From UBA5109 sp964606735 (GTDB lineage Bacteria > Pseudomonadota > Gammaproteobacteria > Pseudomonadales > Pseudohongiellaceae), in assembly GCA_964606735.1 (NCBI GenBank), contig CAZSHI010000027.1, forward strand, positions 1-31,907: DNA of 31,907 bases, in the 5' to 3' direction. Below the pieces are notes generated by a model that did no database searches, had not been told where the DNA came from, and saw only the letters and a program-made list of their open reading frames with translations. A program made the position numbers and the translations under genes. Shown here piece after piece: positions 8,566 through 16,381 of the stretch; position 1 is the first letter of the stretch; each line of letters starts with the position of its first letter.

Positions 8566-8610
8566 GAATCGGGTCTTTTTGTATTAATTAAAGTATCATA
8601 CGCGCTCTAT

Positions 8611-8632
8611 TTTTGTAGAGTCTGCAACAAAA
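8611..8632. repeat. Inverted repeat upstream of the bat operon
   Basis: TTTTGT and ACAAAA form a 6-bp inverted repeat with a 10-base spacer, ending 33 bases before the first bat-operon gene, in the divergent pyrD-moxR gap. It could be an operator or be chance in A/T-rich DNA. No clear sigma70 promoter for the bat operon stands out here. Confidence 0.3.
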
Positions 8633-8665
8633 CCAATAATAGTTTACCAAGCAAGAGATCGTATT

Positions 8666-9625
8666 ATGCCCCAAAGAGAAATGATTGGAGCCCTGAAAGA
8701 CTGGCTCTCCCATCAAATTATTGGCCAGGAGCGATTACTCGACCGCCTGTTGATTGCCCTGCTGGCCGATGGACATTTGCTAGTTGAAGGCGCTCCTGGT
8801 CTTGCAAAAACCAAAGCCATCAAGACCCTCGCCGAAGGAATCGAAGGCGATTATCACCGTATCCAGTTCACTCCTGACCTGCTACCCAGCGATATTACCG
8901 GTACCGAAATTTTCCGTCCCGAAGATGGCAGTTTCACCTTCCAGCAAGGCCCCATTTTCCATAACCTGGTTCTCGCCGATGAGATCAACCGGGCACCGGC
9001 AAAAGTACAGTCCGCCCTGCTAGAGGCCATGGCAGAGCATCAGGTCAGTGTCGGCCGACAGACTTTCCATTTGCCGGAACTGTTTCTGGTCATGGCTACC
9101 CAGAACCCAATTGAGCAGGAAGGCACATATCCCCTGCCGGAAGCCCAGTTGGACCGCTTTCTGATGCACGTTACCGTGGACTACCCGGACACCGAATCGG
9201 AACGCAAGATTCTGCATCTGGTACGCAATGAAGCCAAGCACCAGGCCCCGGAACCACCCGCTGTAGTTGCACAGAGCAAACTGTTTGAAGCACGTCAGGA
9301 AGTACTGAATCTTCACATGGCTGAAGCCGTTGAGGAATATATCCTGCAACTGGTCATGGCAACACGTAACCCTGAACCCTATTCCGAAGAACTGGCCAAA
9401 TGGATTGATTTTGGCGCCAGCCCACGTGGCACTATATCCCTGGATATCTGTTCACGGGCCCATGCCTGGTTGAAAAACAAGGATTTTGTCAGCCCAGAAG
9501 ATGTTCATGAGATCTTCCATGATGTACTTCGCCATCGCGTTCTCCTGAGCTTTGAAGCTGAAGCGGCTGGTGTTGATGCAGACCGGGTGCTGGATGAAAT
9601 ACTGACACTCGTACCTTCTGCCTGA
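8666..9625 (+). CDS. MoxR-family AAA+ ATPase (bat operon)
   Basis: AAA+ ATPase of the MoxR family, thought to act as a chaperone that activates or assembles VWA-domain partners. It is 319 residues long. Walker A is GAPGLAKT at 42-49, where alanine precedes the lysine, a variant common in this family. Walker B is LVLADEINRAPAK near 101-113, sensor 1 is VMATQNPIEQEGTYPLPEAQ, and the C-terminal lid has DFGASPRGTISL. Only three bases separate it from the DUF58 gene that follows, the usual MoxR-DUF58 pairing. It heads a six-gene plus-strand operon. The Shine-Dalgarno (AAGAGA) is modest. A paralogue is encoded at 21838-22761. Confidence 0.94.
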   Translation: MPQREMIGALKDWLSHQIIGQERLLDRLLIALLADGHLLVEGAPGLAKTKAIKTLAEGIEGDYHRIQFTPDLLPSDITGTEIFRPEDGSFTFQQGPIFHNLVLADEINRAPAKVQSALLEAMAEHQVSVGRQTFHLPELFLVMATQNPIEQEGTYPLPEAQLDRFLMHVTVDYPDTESERKILHLVRNEAKHQAPEPPAVVAQSKLFEARQEVLNLHMAEAVEEYILQLVMATRNPEPYSEELAKWIDFGASPRGTISLDICSRAHAWLKNKDFVSPEDVHEIFHDVLRHRVLLSFEAEAAGVDADRVLDEILTLVPSA

Positions 9626-9628
9626 GCT

Positions 9629-10594
9629 ATGTCCAGAAAGCGCCAGTTTAACATCGAGCAGGAGAAGTTCCGCTGTCGAGGTGCCAGCATCAACCTGCAG
9701 CAGCTACTCGACCAGCGTCACGTGGCCAAGGCACTGGAGCTCGATTACCAGTCGCGCTCCCGTCTGGGCATGTCCGGTTCGCATATTTCCAAAACCAAGG
9801 GCCGTGGTGTTGATTTCGAGGAACACAGAGGCTATCAGGCAGGTGACGATATCCGCAGTATAGACTGGCGTGTCACTGCTCGAACAGGCCGGCCTTTTAC
9901 CAAAATCTTCCGCGAAGAGCGTGAAAGACCCGTTATCCTAGGTGTGGACCAAAGCCACCACATGTATTTTGGCTCCCAGGTCTCCTTTAAGTCCGTGGTT
10001 GCCGCTGAAACAGCTGCCATTTTATGCTGGATTACCGTCGATAACGGTGATCGTGTCGGCGGTGTTGTCTATTCCGACAGCCGTAATGAAATGATCAAAC
10101 CGCGCCGTGGCAAGCGTTCAGCACTGCGTTTTCTGAGTGTGCTGGCCGACTACAACCAGCAATTGCTCATGCAGCACATACCACCGGCCCAGCAAGCGGA
10201 AAACAGCCTGAAAGAGGCCCTGAAAAATATTTACCGGATAGCACGTCCAGGATCGACCATTTACCTGATTTCGGACTTCAGCGACCTGGACAACTCCTGT
10301 TTGCAATATATCCAGCAGCTGAGCCTGCATAATGACCTTATCTGCTTCCATATTTATGACCGCCTGGAAGCCGAACTCCCCAGACCCGGGGTATACAGCA
10401 TTACCAACGGCACAGAACTGGACACCATTGATACCTATGCGCCTCAGGTCCGAAAAAAATATCACGACGGCTTCACCAATAAGCTGCATGAACTGCATGC
10501 CGAACTGAATGCCCTGAAAGTACCTCTGGTAAGTCTGCGCACTGACCAGGTGGTCCTGGAACAACTGGAAACATGGAATCAGAAGACCCATTAA
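9629..10594 (+). CDS. DUF58 domain protein (bat operon)
   Basis: A 321-residue DUF58 protein, a family with a VWA-like fold almost always encoded next to MoxR ATPases. The hallmark is the stretch from about residue 55 to 90: KTKGRGVDFEEHRGYQAGDD, then IRSIDWRVTARTGRPFTKIF. A central alpha-beta region (VILGVDQSHHMYFGS, IYLISDFSDLD) resembles VWA strands, but the first metal-site motif DxSxS is degenerate (DQSHH). There is no signal peptide or membrane segment, so it is probably cytoplasmic or peripheral. Its 3' end overlaps the DUF4381 gene by 22 bases, suggesting translational coupling. Function within the Bat complex is unknown. Confidence 0.92.
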   Translation: MSRKRQFNIEQEKFRCRGASINLQQLLDQRHVAKALELDYQSRSRLGMSGSHISKTKGRGVDFEEHRGYQAGDDIRSIDWRVTARTGRPFTKIFREERERPVILGVDQSHHMYFGSQVSFKSVVAAETAAILCWITVDNGDRVGGVVYSDSRNEMIKPRRGKRSALRFLSVLADYNQQLLMQHIPPAQQAENSLKEALKNIYRIARPGSTIYLISDFSDLDNSCLQYIQQLSLHNDLICFHIYDRLEAELPRPGVYSITNGTELDTIDTYAPQVRKKYHDGFTNKLHELHAELNALKVPLVSLRTDQVVLEQLETWNQKTH

Positions 10595-11154
10595 GCCAAC
10601 TGGCCGATATTCACCTGCCTGATCCGGTCGGTTTCTGGCCACTGGCACCTGGGTGGTGGGTACTGATTGCCCTCTTTGTCCTTTTCATCATATGGATGCT
10701 GGTACTGACCTTTCGCAAGTTTCTCTGGAAAAAACGTTTGGAGGCCGCACAGAATGAGTTGGACAAAGCCATTGTGGCCTACCGCGAGAAATGTGCTCAT
10801 GAAAATGCCGATGAGAACCAGGCTGGCCTGGACTACCTGTATGAAGTCAATAAAGTTCTCAACCGCGTAGCCCTATACACCGATACCTCCCAGAAACGCG
10901 ATATAGCCAGGCTCAGCGGCTCTGCCTGGCTCACTTATCTGGACCAGTCTTACGGTGGTAATGACTTCAGCCAAGGTCCTGGCAAGGTTTTAGCCGAAGG
11001 TCAGTACCGACCAGTTTTTGCCGGCGAAATTGAAGCCCTTTATACTCTGTCTAAACAGTGGATTCTGAGCCGCTATAAAAGTGACAATGCGAGCAGAAAA
11101 AAAGCCAACCGTAATAAACAGGCAAAGAGCGATGCCAGCAGGGTGAGTGCATGA
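10573..11154 (+). CDS. DUF4381 membrane protein (bat operon)
   Basis: A 193-residue protein typical of the small DUF4381 member of gammaproteobacterial Bat operons. A short N-terminal segment with a proline-rich LADIHLPDPVGFWPLAPGWW motif leads into one transmembrane helix (about residues 26-48), then a basic, helical cytoplasmic region (RKFLWKKRLEAAQNELDKA) ending in a Lys/Arg/Asn-rich tail. The ATG lies inside the end of the DUF58 gene with GGAAA just upstream, and its stop overlaps the BatA start by four bases (ATGA). It is probably a membrane adaptor between the cytosolic MoxR/DUF58 proteins and the VWA proteins; this role is inferred from context. Confidence 0.85.
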   Translation: MESEDPLSQLADIHLPDPVGFWPLAPGWWVLIALFVLFIIWMLVLTFRKFLWKKRLEAAQNELDKAIVAYREKCAHENADENQAGLDYLYEVNKVLNRVALYTDTSQKRDIARLSGSAWLTYLDQSYGGNDFSQGPGKVLAEGQYRPVFAGEIEALYTLSKQWILSRYKSDNASRKKANRNKQAKSDASRVSA

Positions 11155-12188
11155 TTGAGTTTCAGTGGCCCTGGGTCTTTATCCTGATCCCGCTGCCTTA
11201 TCTCATCAATCGACTGATGCCGCGTGCAGAAATCGTGGAAACGCCCCTGTTTGTGCCATTTTACAGTTCCCTGCGAAGAGCAGATGTCAAAAGTATCCGG
11301 CTTAGCAGCCGCAGCATGATTCTGGCCTTGCTGGCCATTTTGTGCTGGTTGCTACTGGTGCTTGCCGCCAGCAGACCACAATGGGTTGGCGAGCCTGTCC
11401 AGTTACCCACAACCGGCCGTGATCTGATGCTGGCCGTTGATATTTCAGGCAGCATGGAAGCCCAGGATATTCAACTGGAAGGTCGCAATGCAACGCGACT
11501 AGAAGTGGTCAAGTCCGTGGTCGGCGATTTTGTGGAACGCCGCAGTGGTGACCGTTTAGGCTTGATTCTCTTCGCTGCACGCGCCTACACACAGGCTCCT
11601 CTGACCTTTGACCGCCCGACCGTTGGGATTCTGCTGGAAGAAGCGCAAATCGGTATTATTGAGGAAAATGCCACAGCCATAGGCGATGCCATTGGGCTGG
11701 GGGTTCGCCATCTGCGGGAACGACCCGAAGCCAGCCGCATTCTCATTCTGCTCACCGACGGCGTCAACAATTCAGGACAGGTTTCACCCTTGCAAGCAGG
11801 TGAACTGGCTGCCCGTGAAGGCATCCGGATTTACACCATCGGTATCGGCGCTGACAGCAACCCGCGCAATTCCATATTCAGCACCCGGGCCGTCAGCCCT
11901 TCAGCTGATCTGGATGAAGAAACCCTGACGGAGATCGCAGTCAATACAGGTGGCCGCTATTTCCGTGCCCGTGATCTGAGCGAACTGGAAGAAATTTATG
12001 CTGTCTTGGATGAACTCGAACCGGTTGAGCAGGAAGATGAAACCTTCCGGCCTACCATTGCCCTGTTTTACTGGCCGCTTGGTACCGCCCTCCTCCTGAG
12101 CTTCCTGATCGCACTGTCCAGGCTTCCCCTGTTGAGTTTATGGAAAAATCGGGATGATGCCCCCATATCTCTGGCAGAGGGTAATTGA
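11151..12188 (+). CDS. batA: BatA-like VWA-domain membrane protein
   Basis: A 345-residue membrane-anchored von Willebrand factor A protein. An N-terminal helix (WPWVFILIPLPYLINRL) carries the BatA signature, a second transmembrane segment lies near 52-73 (MILALLAILCWLLLVLAAS), the VWA domain spans about 90-275, and a C-terminal helix lies near 300-325. The metal-ion-dependent adhesion site is complete: DISGS at 97-101, Thr175 in ENATAIGDAIG and Asp203 in LTDGVNNSG. Bat genes were named for Bacteroides aerotolerance; their biochemical role is unresolved. The gene overlaps DUF4381 by four bases and is followed two bases later by the BatB/BatC ATG. Confidence 0.93.
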   Translation: MIEFQWPWVFILIPLPYLINRLMPRAEIVETPLFVPFYSSLRRADVKSIRLSSRSMILALLAILCWLLLVLAASRPQWVGEPVQLPTTGRDLMLAVDISGSMEAQDIQLEGRNATRLEVVKSVVGDFVERRSGDRLGLILFAARAYTQAPLTFDRPTVGILLEEAQIGIIEENATAIGDAIGLGVRHLRERPEASRILILLTDGVNNSGQVSPLQAGELAAREGIRIYTIGIGADSNPRNSIFSTRAVSPSADLDEETLTEIAVNTGGRYFRARDLSELEEIYAVLDELEPVEQEDETFRPTIALFYWPLGTALLLSFLIALSRLPLLSLWKNRDDAPISLAEGN

Positions 12189-12190
12189 AC

Positions 12191-14005
12191 ATGAATACGC
12201 TCAGCCTGTTTATTGACAATTTCCACTTCCTGCGCCCCCTGTTCCTGCTGGGACTGGTGCCTGCGTTGTTATTGATTGCCACACTGGGCTTCCTGCACAG
12301 CAACAACTCAAGCTGGCAACGTGCCATCGACAAGAGCCTGCTGCCCTTCCTCTTGGAAAAGAACACACGTTCACGCCAGTTTCTGCCACTTTATGGCTTG
12401 TTAAGCATCTGGGTTCTGTCCACCATTGCCCTGGCAGGGCCTACCTGGCAACAGATCCCCTCCCCGGTACAAGAGCGTGAAGATGCCCTGGTCATCGTAC
12501 AGGACCTCTCACTGTCCATGTATTCCACCGATCTCAATCCCAGCCGTCTGGTCCGCGCCCAGCGCAAGTTGATCGACCTGCTCAACAGCCGTGATGAAGA
12601 AGGCCAGACAGCACTGGTTGTTTATGCCGGATCCGCTCACACCGTAACGCCCCTGACTGATGACACGGCTACCATCTCGAACATGATCCCGGCGCTGGAT
12701 CCAAACATCATGCCGGTCCTGGGCAGCAAACCCGAAGCCGGCATCAGCCAGGCCATCACGCTGCTGGAAAACGCCCAGATCAATGAGGCCAGCATCATGC
12801 TGATCAGCGATGGCATCAACCGGGCAGATATCACTGCCATCAGTGAGCTGATTAACAACACACAGCATCAGCTACTGATACTTGGCATAGGCACCGAGGA
12901 AGGCGCACCCATACCCACGGCAGAAGGTTTTCTGCGCGATCAGAATGACTCCATCGTCATCCCTCAGTTAAACCGGGCCTTATTGCAAGAGCTGGCCAAT
13001 GATGTTGGAGGGCGCTATACCGATGCCGTTCTGACCGATCAGGACATCGACTTTTTACTGGATCAGGGCTTTTTTGAAGATAATCAGAATTTGCGCGACG
13101 TTGAACAGGAGTTCGACACCTGGCTGGAAGCCGGCCCCTGGTTACTCCTGCTGGTGCTGCCCCTGGCCGCCTTTGCCTTCCGTAGAGGCTGGCTTTTGAG
13201 TCTTTGCTTGCTGATTCTGGTCAATCCTCAACAGGAAGTTTACGCCCTGAGCTGGCAGGACCTGTGGTCCAATAAAAACCAGCAAGGCATTGCGGCCTTT
13301 GACAGCCAGGAATTCAATTCAGCTGCCGAGCTATTTGAAAACCAAGACTGGCGAGCTGCTTCCTATTACCGTAATGGCAATTATGAAGAAGCGCTGAACC
13401 AGCTCAACCAGCTGGAAGGCCTCGACGCCGAATACAATAAGGCTAATACTCTGGCACGCCTGCAACGTTTTGAGGAAGCCATCGCTGCCTATGATCGTAT
13501 CTTGGACCAGCAACCGGATCACACTGACGCCCAGTTCAACCGTGAACTTGTGCAAAATCTACTCGAACAGCGTGAGCAGGAACAAGAGGAACAGGATCAG
13601 GAACAGCAAGAAAACGAACAGGGCCAGGACCAGGAACAAAACGAACAAGATCAGCAAGGCCAGTCTGAACAGCAAAGTCAGGAACAGACAGCTCAGGAAA
13701 ATCAGCAAGAACAGCAGGAAGAATCCGATCAGGCTCCGCAAGAGCAGCAGCAATCCGAAGTGACGGATTCTGACGCCGGACAGGAAGAGGAAGACCTGGA
13801 AGAAACCTTGCAACCTGAACAGACACTGGCAGATCAGGGTGAAAGTGAAGAAGAACAGGCCATGCAGCAATGGCTGGGTCGCATTGAAGATGATCCCGGT
13901 GAGTTATTGCGCAACAAGTTCCGTTATCAGACACAGCAACTGCTTTATGAGCAATTGCAGAATCCTCGAATTTTTGAAGCACAGAACAGCAATCAGATAT
14001 GGTAA
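12191..14005 (+). CDS. BatB-BatC fusion: VWA domain plus TPR repeats
   Basis: A 604-residue fusion. Two N-terminal membrane helices (about 13-35 and 66-84) precede a VWA domain with MIDAS motif DLSLS at 105-109 and ISDGIN near 205. A hydrophobic pair of segments near 315-350 follows, then a TPR region near 357-450 (NKNQQGIAAFDSQEFNSAAE, NGNYEEALNQLNQLEGL, LQRFEEAIAAYDRILDQQP). A strongly Gln/Glu-rich stretch covers about 457-560 and a short acidic/polar tail ends the protein. In Bacteroides and Leptospira the VWA part (BatB) and TPR part (BatC) are separate. ATG 12191 is preferred because GAGGG lies nine bases upstream; an in-frame TTG at 12185 has almost no spacing. The end overlaps batD by seven bases. 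Confidence 0.92.
   Translation: MNTLSLFIDNFHFLRPLFLLGLVPALLLIATLGFLHSNNSSWQRAIDKSLLPFLLEKNTRSRQFLPLYGLLSIWVLSTIALAGPTWQQIPSPVQEREDALVIVQDLSLSMYSTDLNPSRLVRAQRKLIDLLNSRDEEGQTALVVYAGSAHTVTPLTDDTATISNMIPALDPNIMPVLGSKPEAGISQAITLLENAQINEASIMLISDGINRADITAISELINNTQHQLLILGIGTEEGAPIPTAEGFLRDQNDSIVIPQLNRALLQELANDVGGRYTDAVLTDQDIDFLLDQGFFEDNQNLRDVEQEFDTWLEAGPWLLLLVLPLAAFAFRRGWLLSLCLLILVNPQQEVYALSWQDLWSNKNQQGIAAFDSQEFNSAAELFENQDWRAASYYRNGNYEEALNQLNQLEGLDAEYNKANTLARLQRFEEAIAAYDRILDQQPDHTDAQFNRELVQNLLEQREQEQEEQDQEQQENEQGQDQEQNEQDQQGQSEQQSQEQTAQENQQEQQEESDQAPQEQQQSEVTDSDAGQEEEDLEETLQPEQTLADQGESEEEQAMQQWLGRIEDDPGELLRNKFRYQTQQLLYEQLQNPRIFEAQNSNQIW
13560..13860 (+). repeat. Gln/Glu-rich low-complexity tract in the BatB-BatC fusion
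   Basis: About 100 codons dominated by CAG/CAA and GAA/GAG encode strings such as QEQEEQDQEQQENEQGQD. At the DNA level it is an imperfect CAGGAACA-like repeat, a candidate for slippage-driven length change between strains. The protein is predicted disordered or coiled. It is the non-globular linker after the TPRs and is seen, less extremely, in other BatC-type proteins. Confidence 0.85.
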
Positions 14006-15771
14006 AACGCTTTTTAACAACCTTGTTCATCCTGCTGACAGCGGCAAGCGTTTATGCCCAGCAGCCGCCCCTGAGTGCCTTTGTCGACCGGACTGAATTA
14101 GCCCAGAATGATGTCTTTACTCTGACAGTACGGGTTAATGCCGACTTCAGCTCCAGCCCACCAAACATGGATGCCCTGACACAGGATTTTGAGCAACTTG
14201 GCAGCTCCATCAGCTCTTCGTTTACCATCATCAATAATGTCTCTGAACGCTGGAGCGAATACCGAATTACACTGCGGCCACGCTCTAACGGCACACTGAG
14301 CATCCCCGCTTTTGAAATTGATGGCGAGTCAACCCAGCCAATCACCATAACCGTAAGTGACACTCCGCAAGTCACGTCCCAGACCGAGGATTTTTTCCTG
14401 ACCAGTTCCGTCAACAAGGATGAAATCTATGTGCAGGAAGAGCTGATCTATACAGTTCGTATCTATTTTGCCACGCCTTTTGACCAAGGCGCGCAACTGA
14501 GCGCACCACAAGCCGACAACGCTGTAATACAGCAGCTCGGCACTAATGAAACCAGCTACCAGGAAGTCATTAACGGACTACGTTATAACGTTATCGAGCG
14601 CAAATATGTCATGTTCCCTCAAAGCAGCGGTAGCCTGACTATTGACCCCATCGCCTTCAACGCCACAGTTGGACGTCGGCGAACCGGCAGTATATTTTCA
14701 ACCCAGACTACCGGTGGCCGCCCTATTAATCTGGTCAGCGAAGGGCATGAAATCACCGTGAAAAGTAAGCCTGAAAGTTACCCGGCAGATGCTACCTGGC
14801 TACCCAGCAGCAACCTGAGCCTTCAGGAAAGCTGGAGCCGGCAGTTACTGGGCATAGAAGTGGGTGAAGCGGTCACCCGTAACCTGACCCTGCGTGCAGA
14901 TGGTATCAGCAGCTCACTTTTGCCGGATCTGGAATATCCGGAATCAGCAAATCTGAAATACTACCCTGATCAAGCCAATCGGGAAGATCTGGCCACTCAA
15001 AATGGAGTGACTGGTGTGCGCAGTCAGGGCACAGCCATTGTCGCTTCACGAGCCGGCGACTTCACCTTGCCAGCTATCGAAGTGCCCTGGTGGAACACCG
15101 AAACTGACACACTGGAATTTGCCCGACTGCCAGCCTATGAACTGAATGTCATCAACAGCAGTGGCCAGCCTGAACAACAAAGTGGAACCCAACTTGATAG
15201 CAGCCCGCCTGTCGTCAATACTGGCGTCAGTGTCGGCAGTTCGGCTTCTGGCGGAAGCTCCTATATTTGGTATTACGCAACAGCAATTTTTGCCCTGGCC
15301 TGGCTGTTCAGTTCAGGGATGTGGTACCGCACACGACTGGTGCTGAAACATTACAGTGCCAATGTGGCTGCCAGCTTTAATTCAGGAACAGCTGTAACAG
15401 CAAAACCACCAGTAAAACAGCCTGAGAAAAAGACCGGCAACCTGGACGGCGCCCTGCGCGTAGTTCTCTTTGCCTGTGAAGAAAACAGCTTAAGTAAAAT
15501 CAGGCAGGCCTTGTTGAACTGGGGACAGGTGTATTTCAATAACCCCCGCATACTCTCGCTTGAACAGCTCAGGAAGCACCTGGATGATGAGCCCCTTAAG
15601 GAGCAGTTGCTTGAACTGGAAAATGCCATGTATGGCAGCAAGGCACAAAGTGAAAAGTTTGAAGCTGCTGCCCTGGCAACACGAATCAAATCCCTGAAAA
15701 AACCACGCCCGCATAATGATCATAAAAAAGCGGCAAGAGAATTTTCCCTGCCGCCTCTTTACAAGAATTAG
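13999..15771 (+). CDS. batD: BatD-like oxygen-tolerance protein
   Basis: A 590-residue exported membrane protein. A Sec signal peptide (MVKRFLTTLFILLTAASVYA, probable cleavage before QQPPLS) is followed by tandem beta-sandwich domains rich in beta strands to about residue 400 (LSAFVDRTELAQNDVFTLTV, the usual BatD opening). One transmembrane helix lies at about 424-446 (IWYYATAIFALAWLFSSGMW). A cytoplasmic helical domain to the C-terminus includes LRVVLFACEENSLSKIRQAL. BatD is the large periplasmic partner in Bat operons. Its start overlaps the preceding gene. Its last 50 bases contain the ibpA terminator hairpin on the other strand, so the KKAAREFSLPPLY tail is constrained by two functions. 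Confidence 0.92.
   Translation: MVKRFLTTLFILLTAASVYAQQPPLSAFVDRTELAQNDVFTLTVRVNADFSSSPPNMDALTQDFEQLGSSISSSFTIINNVSERWSEYRITLRPRSNGTLSIPAFEIDGESTQPITITVSDTPQVTSQTEDFFLTSSVNKDEIYVQEELIYTVRIYFATPFDQGAQLSAPQADNAVIQQLGTNETSYQEVINGLRYNVIERKYVMFPQSSGSLTIDPIAFNATVGRRRTGSIFSTQTTGGRPINLVSEGHEITVKSKPESYPADATWLPSSNLSLQESWSRQLLGIEVGEAVTRNLTLRADGISSSLLPDLEYPESANLKYYPDQANREDLATQNGVTGVRSQGTAIVASRAGDFTLPAIEVPWWNTETDTLEFARLPAYELNVINSSGQPEQQSGTQLDSSPPVVNTGVSVGSSASGGSSYIWYYATAIFALAWLFSSGMWYRTRLVLKHYSANVAASFNSGTAVTAKPPVKQPEKKTGNLDGALRVVLFACEENSLSKIRQALLNWGQVYFNNPRILSLEQLRKHLDDEPLKEQLLELENAMYGSKAQSEKFEAAALATRIKSLKKPRPHNDHKKAAREFSLPPLYKN
15724..15754 (-). terminator. Rho-independent terminator of ibpA, inside batD
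   Basis: On the minus strand, 35 bases past the ibpA stop, GCGGCA pairs with TGCCGC. An inner GGGA/TCTC extension with one bulged T and an AAAT loop continues the stem, and six T follow. The site lies within the last 50 bases of the batD coding sequence on the opposite strand. On the plus strand the tail after the stem (CTCTTTACAAG) is a poor U-tract, so it probably works only for the ibpA direction. Confidence 0.78.
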
Positions 15772-15788
15772 AAAATAATCGGCCTGTA

Positions 15789-16241
15789 TCAAGCTGATTT
15801 CAGAAAAGGTCCTTTTGTTTTTGCATTAATGGCAATTCGTCTGGGCTTCATTGCTTCCGGAATCTCACGCACCAGATCAACATGCAAGAGCCCGTTTTGC
15901 AGTGTCGCAGAAACAACCTGAACGTGATCTTCCAGTCTGAACTGCCGTTTAAAATCTCGCTCTGCGATCCCCCGGTGCAGATAGTTACGCTCCTCATCCT
16001 TTTGAGTCTTACTGGCTGAAATTGTCAGGGTATTTTGTTCGCTTTCCACACTGATTTCATCTTCCTCGAAGCCGGCAACCGCCATGCTGATACGATATTT
16101 ATCAGGCTCCAGCAACTCAATGTTGTAGGGTGGATAGGCAGATTGAGAACGATCAGCAGAGCTGACGCTATCCAGCAATGAAGCCAGGTGGTCGAAACCT
16201 ATGGCCGATCGGTACAGGGGAGAAAAGTCTAAATTAGTCAT
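15789..16241 (-). CDS. ibpA: IbpA-type small heat-shock protein (Hsp20)
   Basis: A 150-residue alpha-crystallin-type chaperone that binds aggregating proteins and hands them to DnaK and ClpB. The N-terminus (NLDFSPLYRSAIGFDHLASL) matches the enterobacterial IbpA/IbpB opening. The alpha-crystallin domain spans about 36-130, from PPYNIELLEPDKYRISMAVA through YLHRGIAERDFKRQFRLEDH to NGLLHVDLVREIPEAMKPRR. It also has the start of the C-terminal IXI-type motif (IAIN). A GAGGA ribosome site lies eight bases before ATG. Expression should be heat-induced twice over: by a sigma32-like promoter at 16335-16363 and by a leader hairpin hiding the ribosome site. It ends at a terminator inside batD. Confidence 0.96.
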   Translation of the reverse strand: MTNLDFSPLYRSAIGFDHLASLLDSVSSADRSQSAYPPYNIELLEPDKYRISMAVAGFEEDEISVESEQNTLTISASKTQKDEERNYLHRGIAERDFKRQFRLEDHVQVVSATLQNGLLHVDLVREIPEAMKPRRIAINAKTKGPFLKSA

Positions 16242-16271
16242 TCCTTATATCCTCATAAAGCAATATAAAAA
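16242..16271 (-). promoter_or_regulatory. ROSE-like RNA thermometer hairpin of ibpA
   Basis: In the transcript, UUUUUAUAUUGCU pairs with AGGAUAUAAGGA across a UUAUG loop. This gives 12 base pairs, including three U-G pairs, and one bulged G. The inner part is the ROSE signature: UUGCU opposite the AGGA of the ribosome site, with the G of UUGCU bulged. The stem ends directly at the AUG. ROSE elements melt at heat-shock temperature to free the ribosome site and are known upstream of many hsp20/ibpA genes. The pairing is read by eye and not energy-modelled. Confidence 0.8.
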
Positions 16272-16279
16272 TAAATGGA

Positions 16280-16327
16280 AACTGTTCCGCAGAACCAGTT
16301 ATGTCATGTGAAGCCAATGGCCTTCAC
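16280..16327 (-). promoter_or_regulatory. Two upstream hairpins of the ibpA leader
   Basis: Two further stem-loops precede the thermometer hairpin in the leader. At 16308-16327 GUGAAG pairs with CUUCAC, extended by CC/GG past a bulged G. At 16280-16300 AACUG-UUC pairs with GAACAGUU past a bulged G, around a UGCG loop. ROSE leaders typically carry two to four stem-loops of which only the last is temperature-sensitive; these would be the stabilising ones. Confidence 0.65.
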
Positions 16328-16334
16328 ACTTAAG

Positions 16335-16363
16335 AAATGGGTTTGCCGATAGCTTTTTTCAAG
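16335..16363 (-). promoter_or_regulatory. Sigma32 (RpoH) heat-shock promoter of ibpA
   Basis: On the minus strand CTTGAAA (16357-16363) and CCCATTT (16335-16341) are 15 bases apart. Both match the RpoH consensus CTTGAAA and CCCATNT exactly, and the spacer is within the known 11-16 range. Transcription would start near 16328, giving a leader of about 87 bases. The promoter lies 20-45 bases past the end of the DUF2306 gene. Confidence 0.85.
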
Positions 16364-16381
16364 CCCTGGTGAAAATGGGAC

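Noticed and set aside
13536..14030. Long minus-strand open frame opposite the Gln/Glu-rich tract
   Set aside because: It is a by-product of the repetitive CAG/GAA codons on the plus strand; the leucine- or proline-rich translation has no family resemblance and no ribosome site.
8666..15771. Anti-phage defence system (MoxR-VWA type)
   Set aside because: MoxR-VWA pairs do occur in some defence-linked ternary systems, but here the full DUF58-DUF4381-BatA-BatB/C-BatD set identifies a standard Bat operon, with no nuclease, toxin or mobile-element context.
15802..15827. AAAAG-GTC-CTTTT followed by GTTTTT as a plus-strand terminator for the bat operon
   Set aside because: The stem is only five pairs, nearly all A-U, and lies inside ibpA coding sequence; too weak to support.
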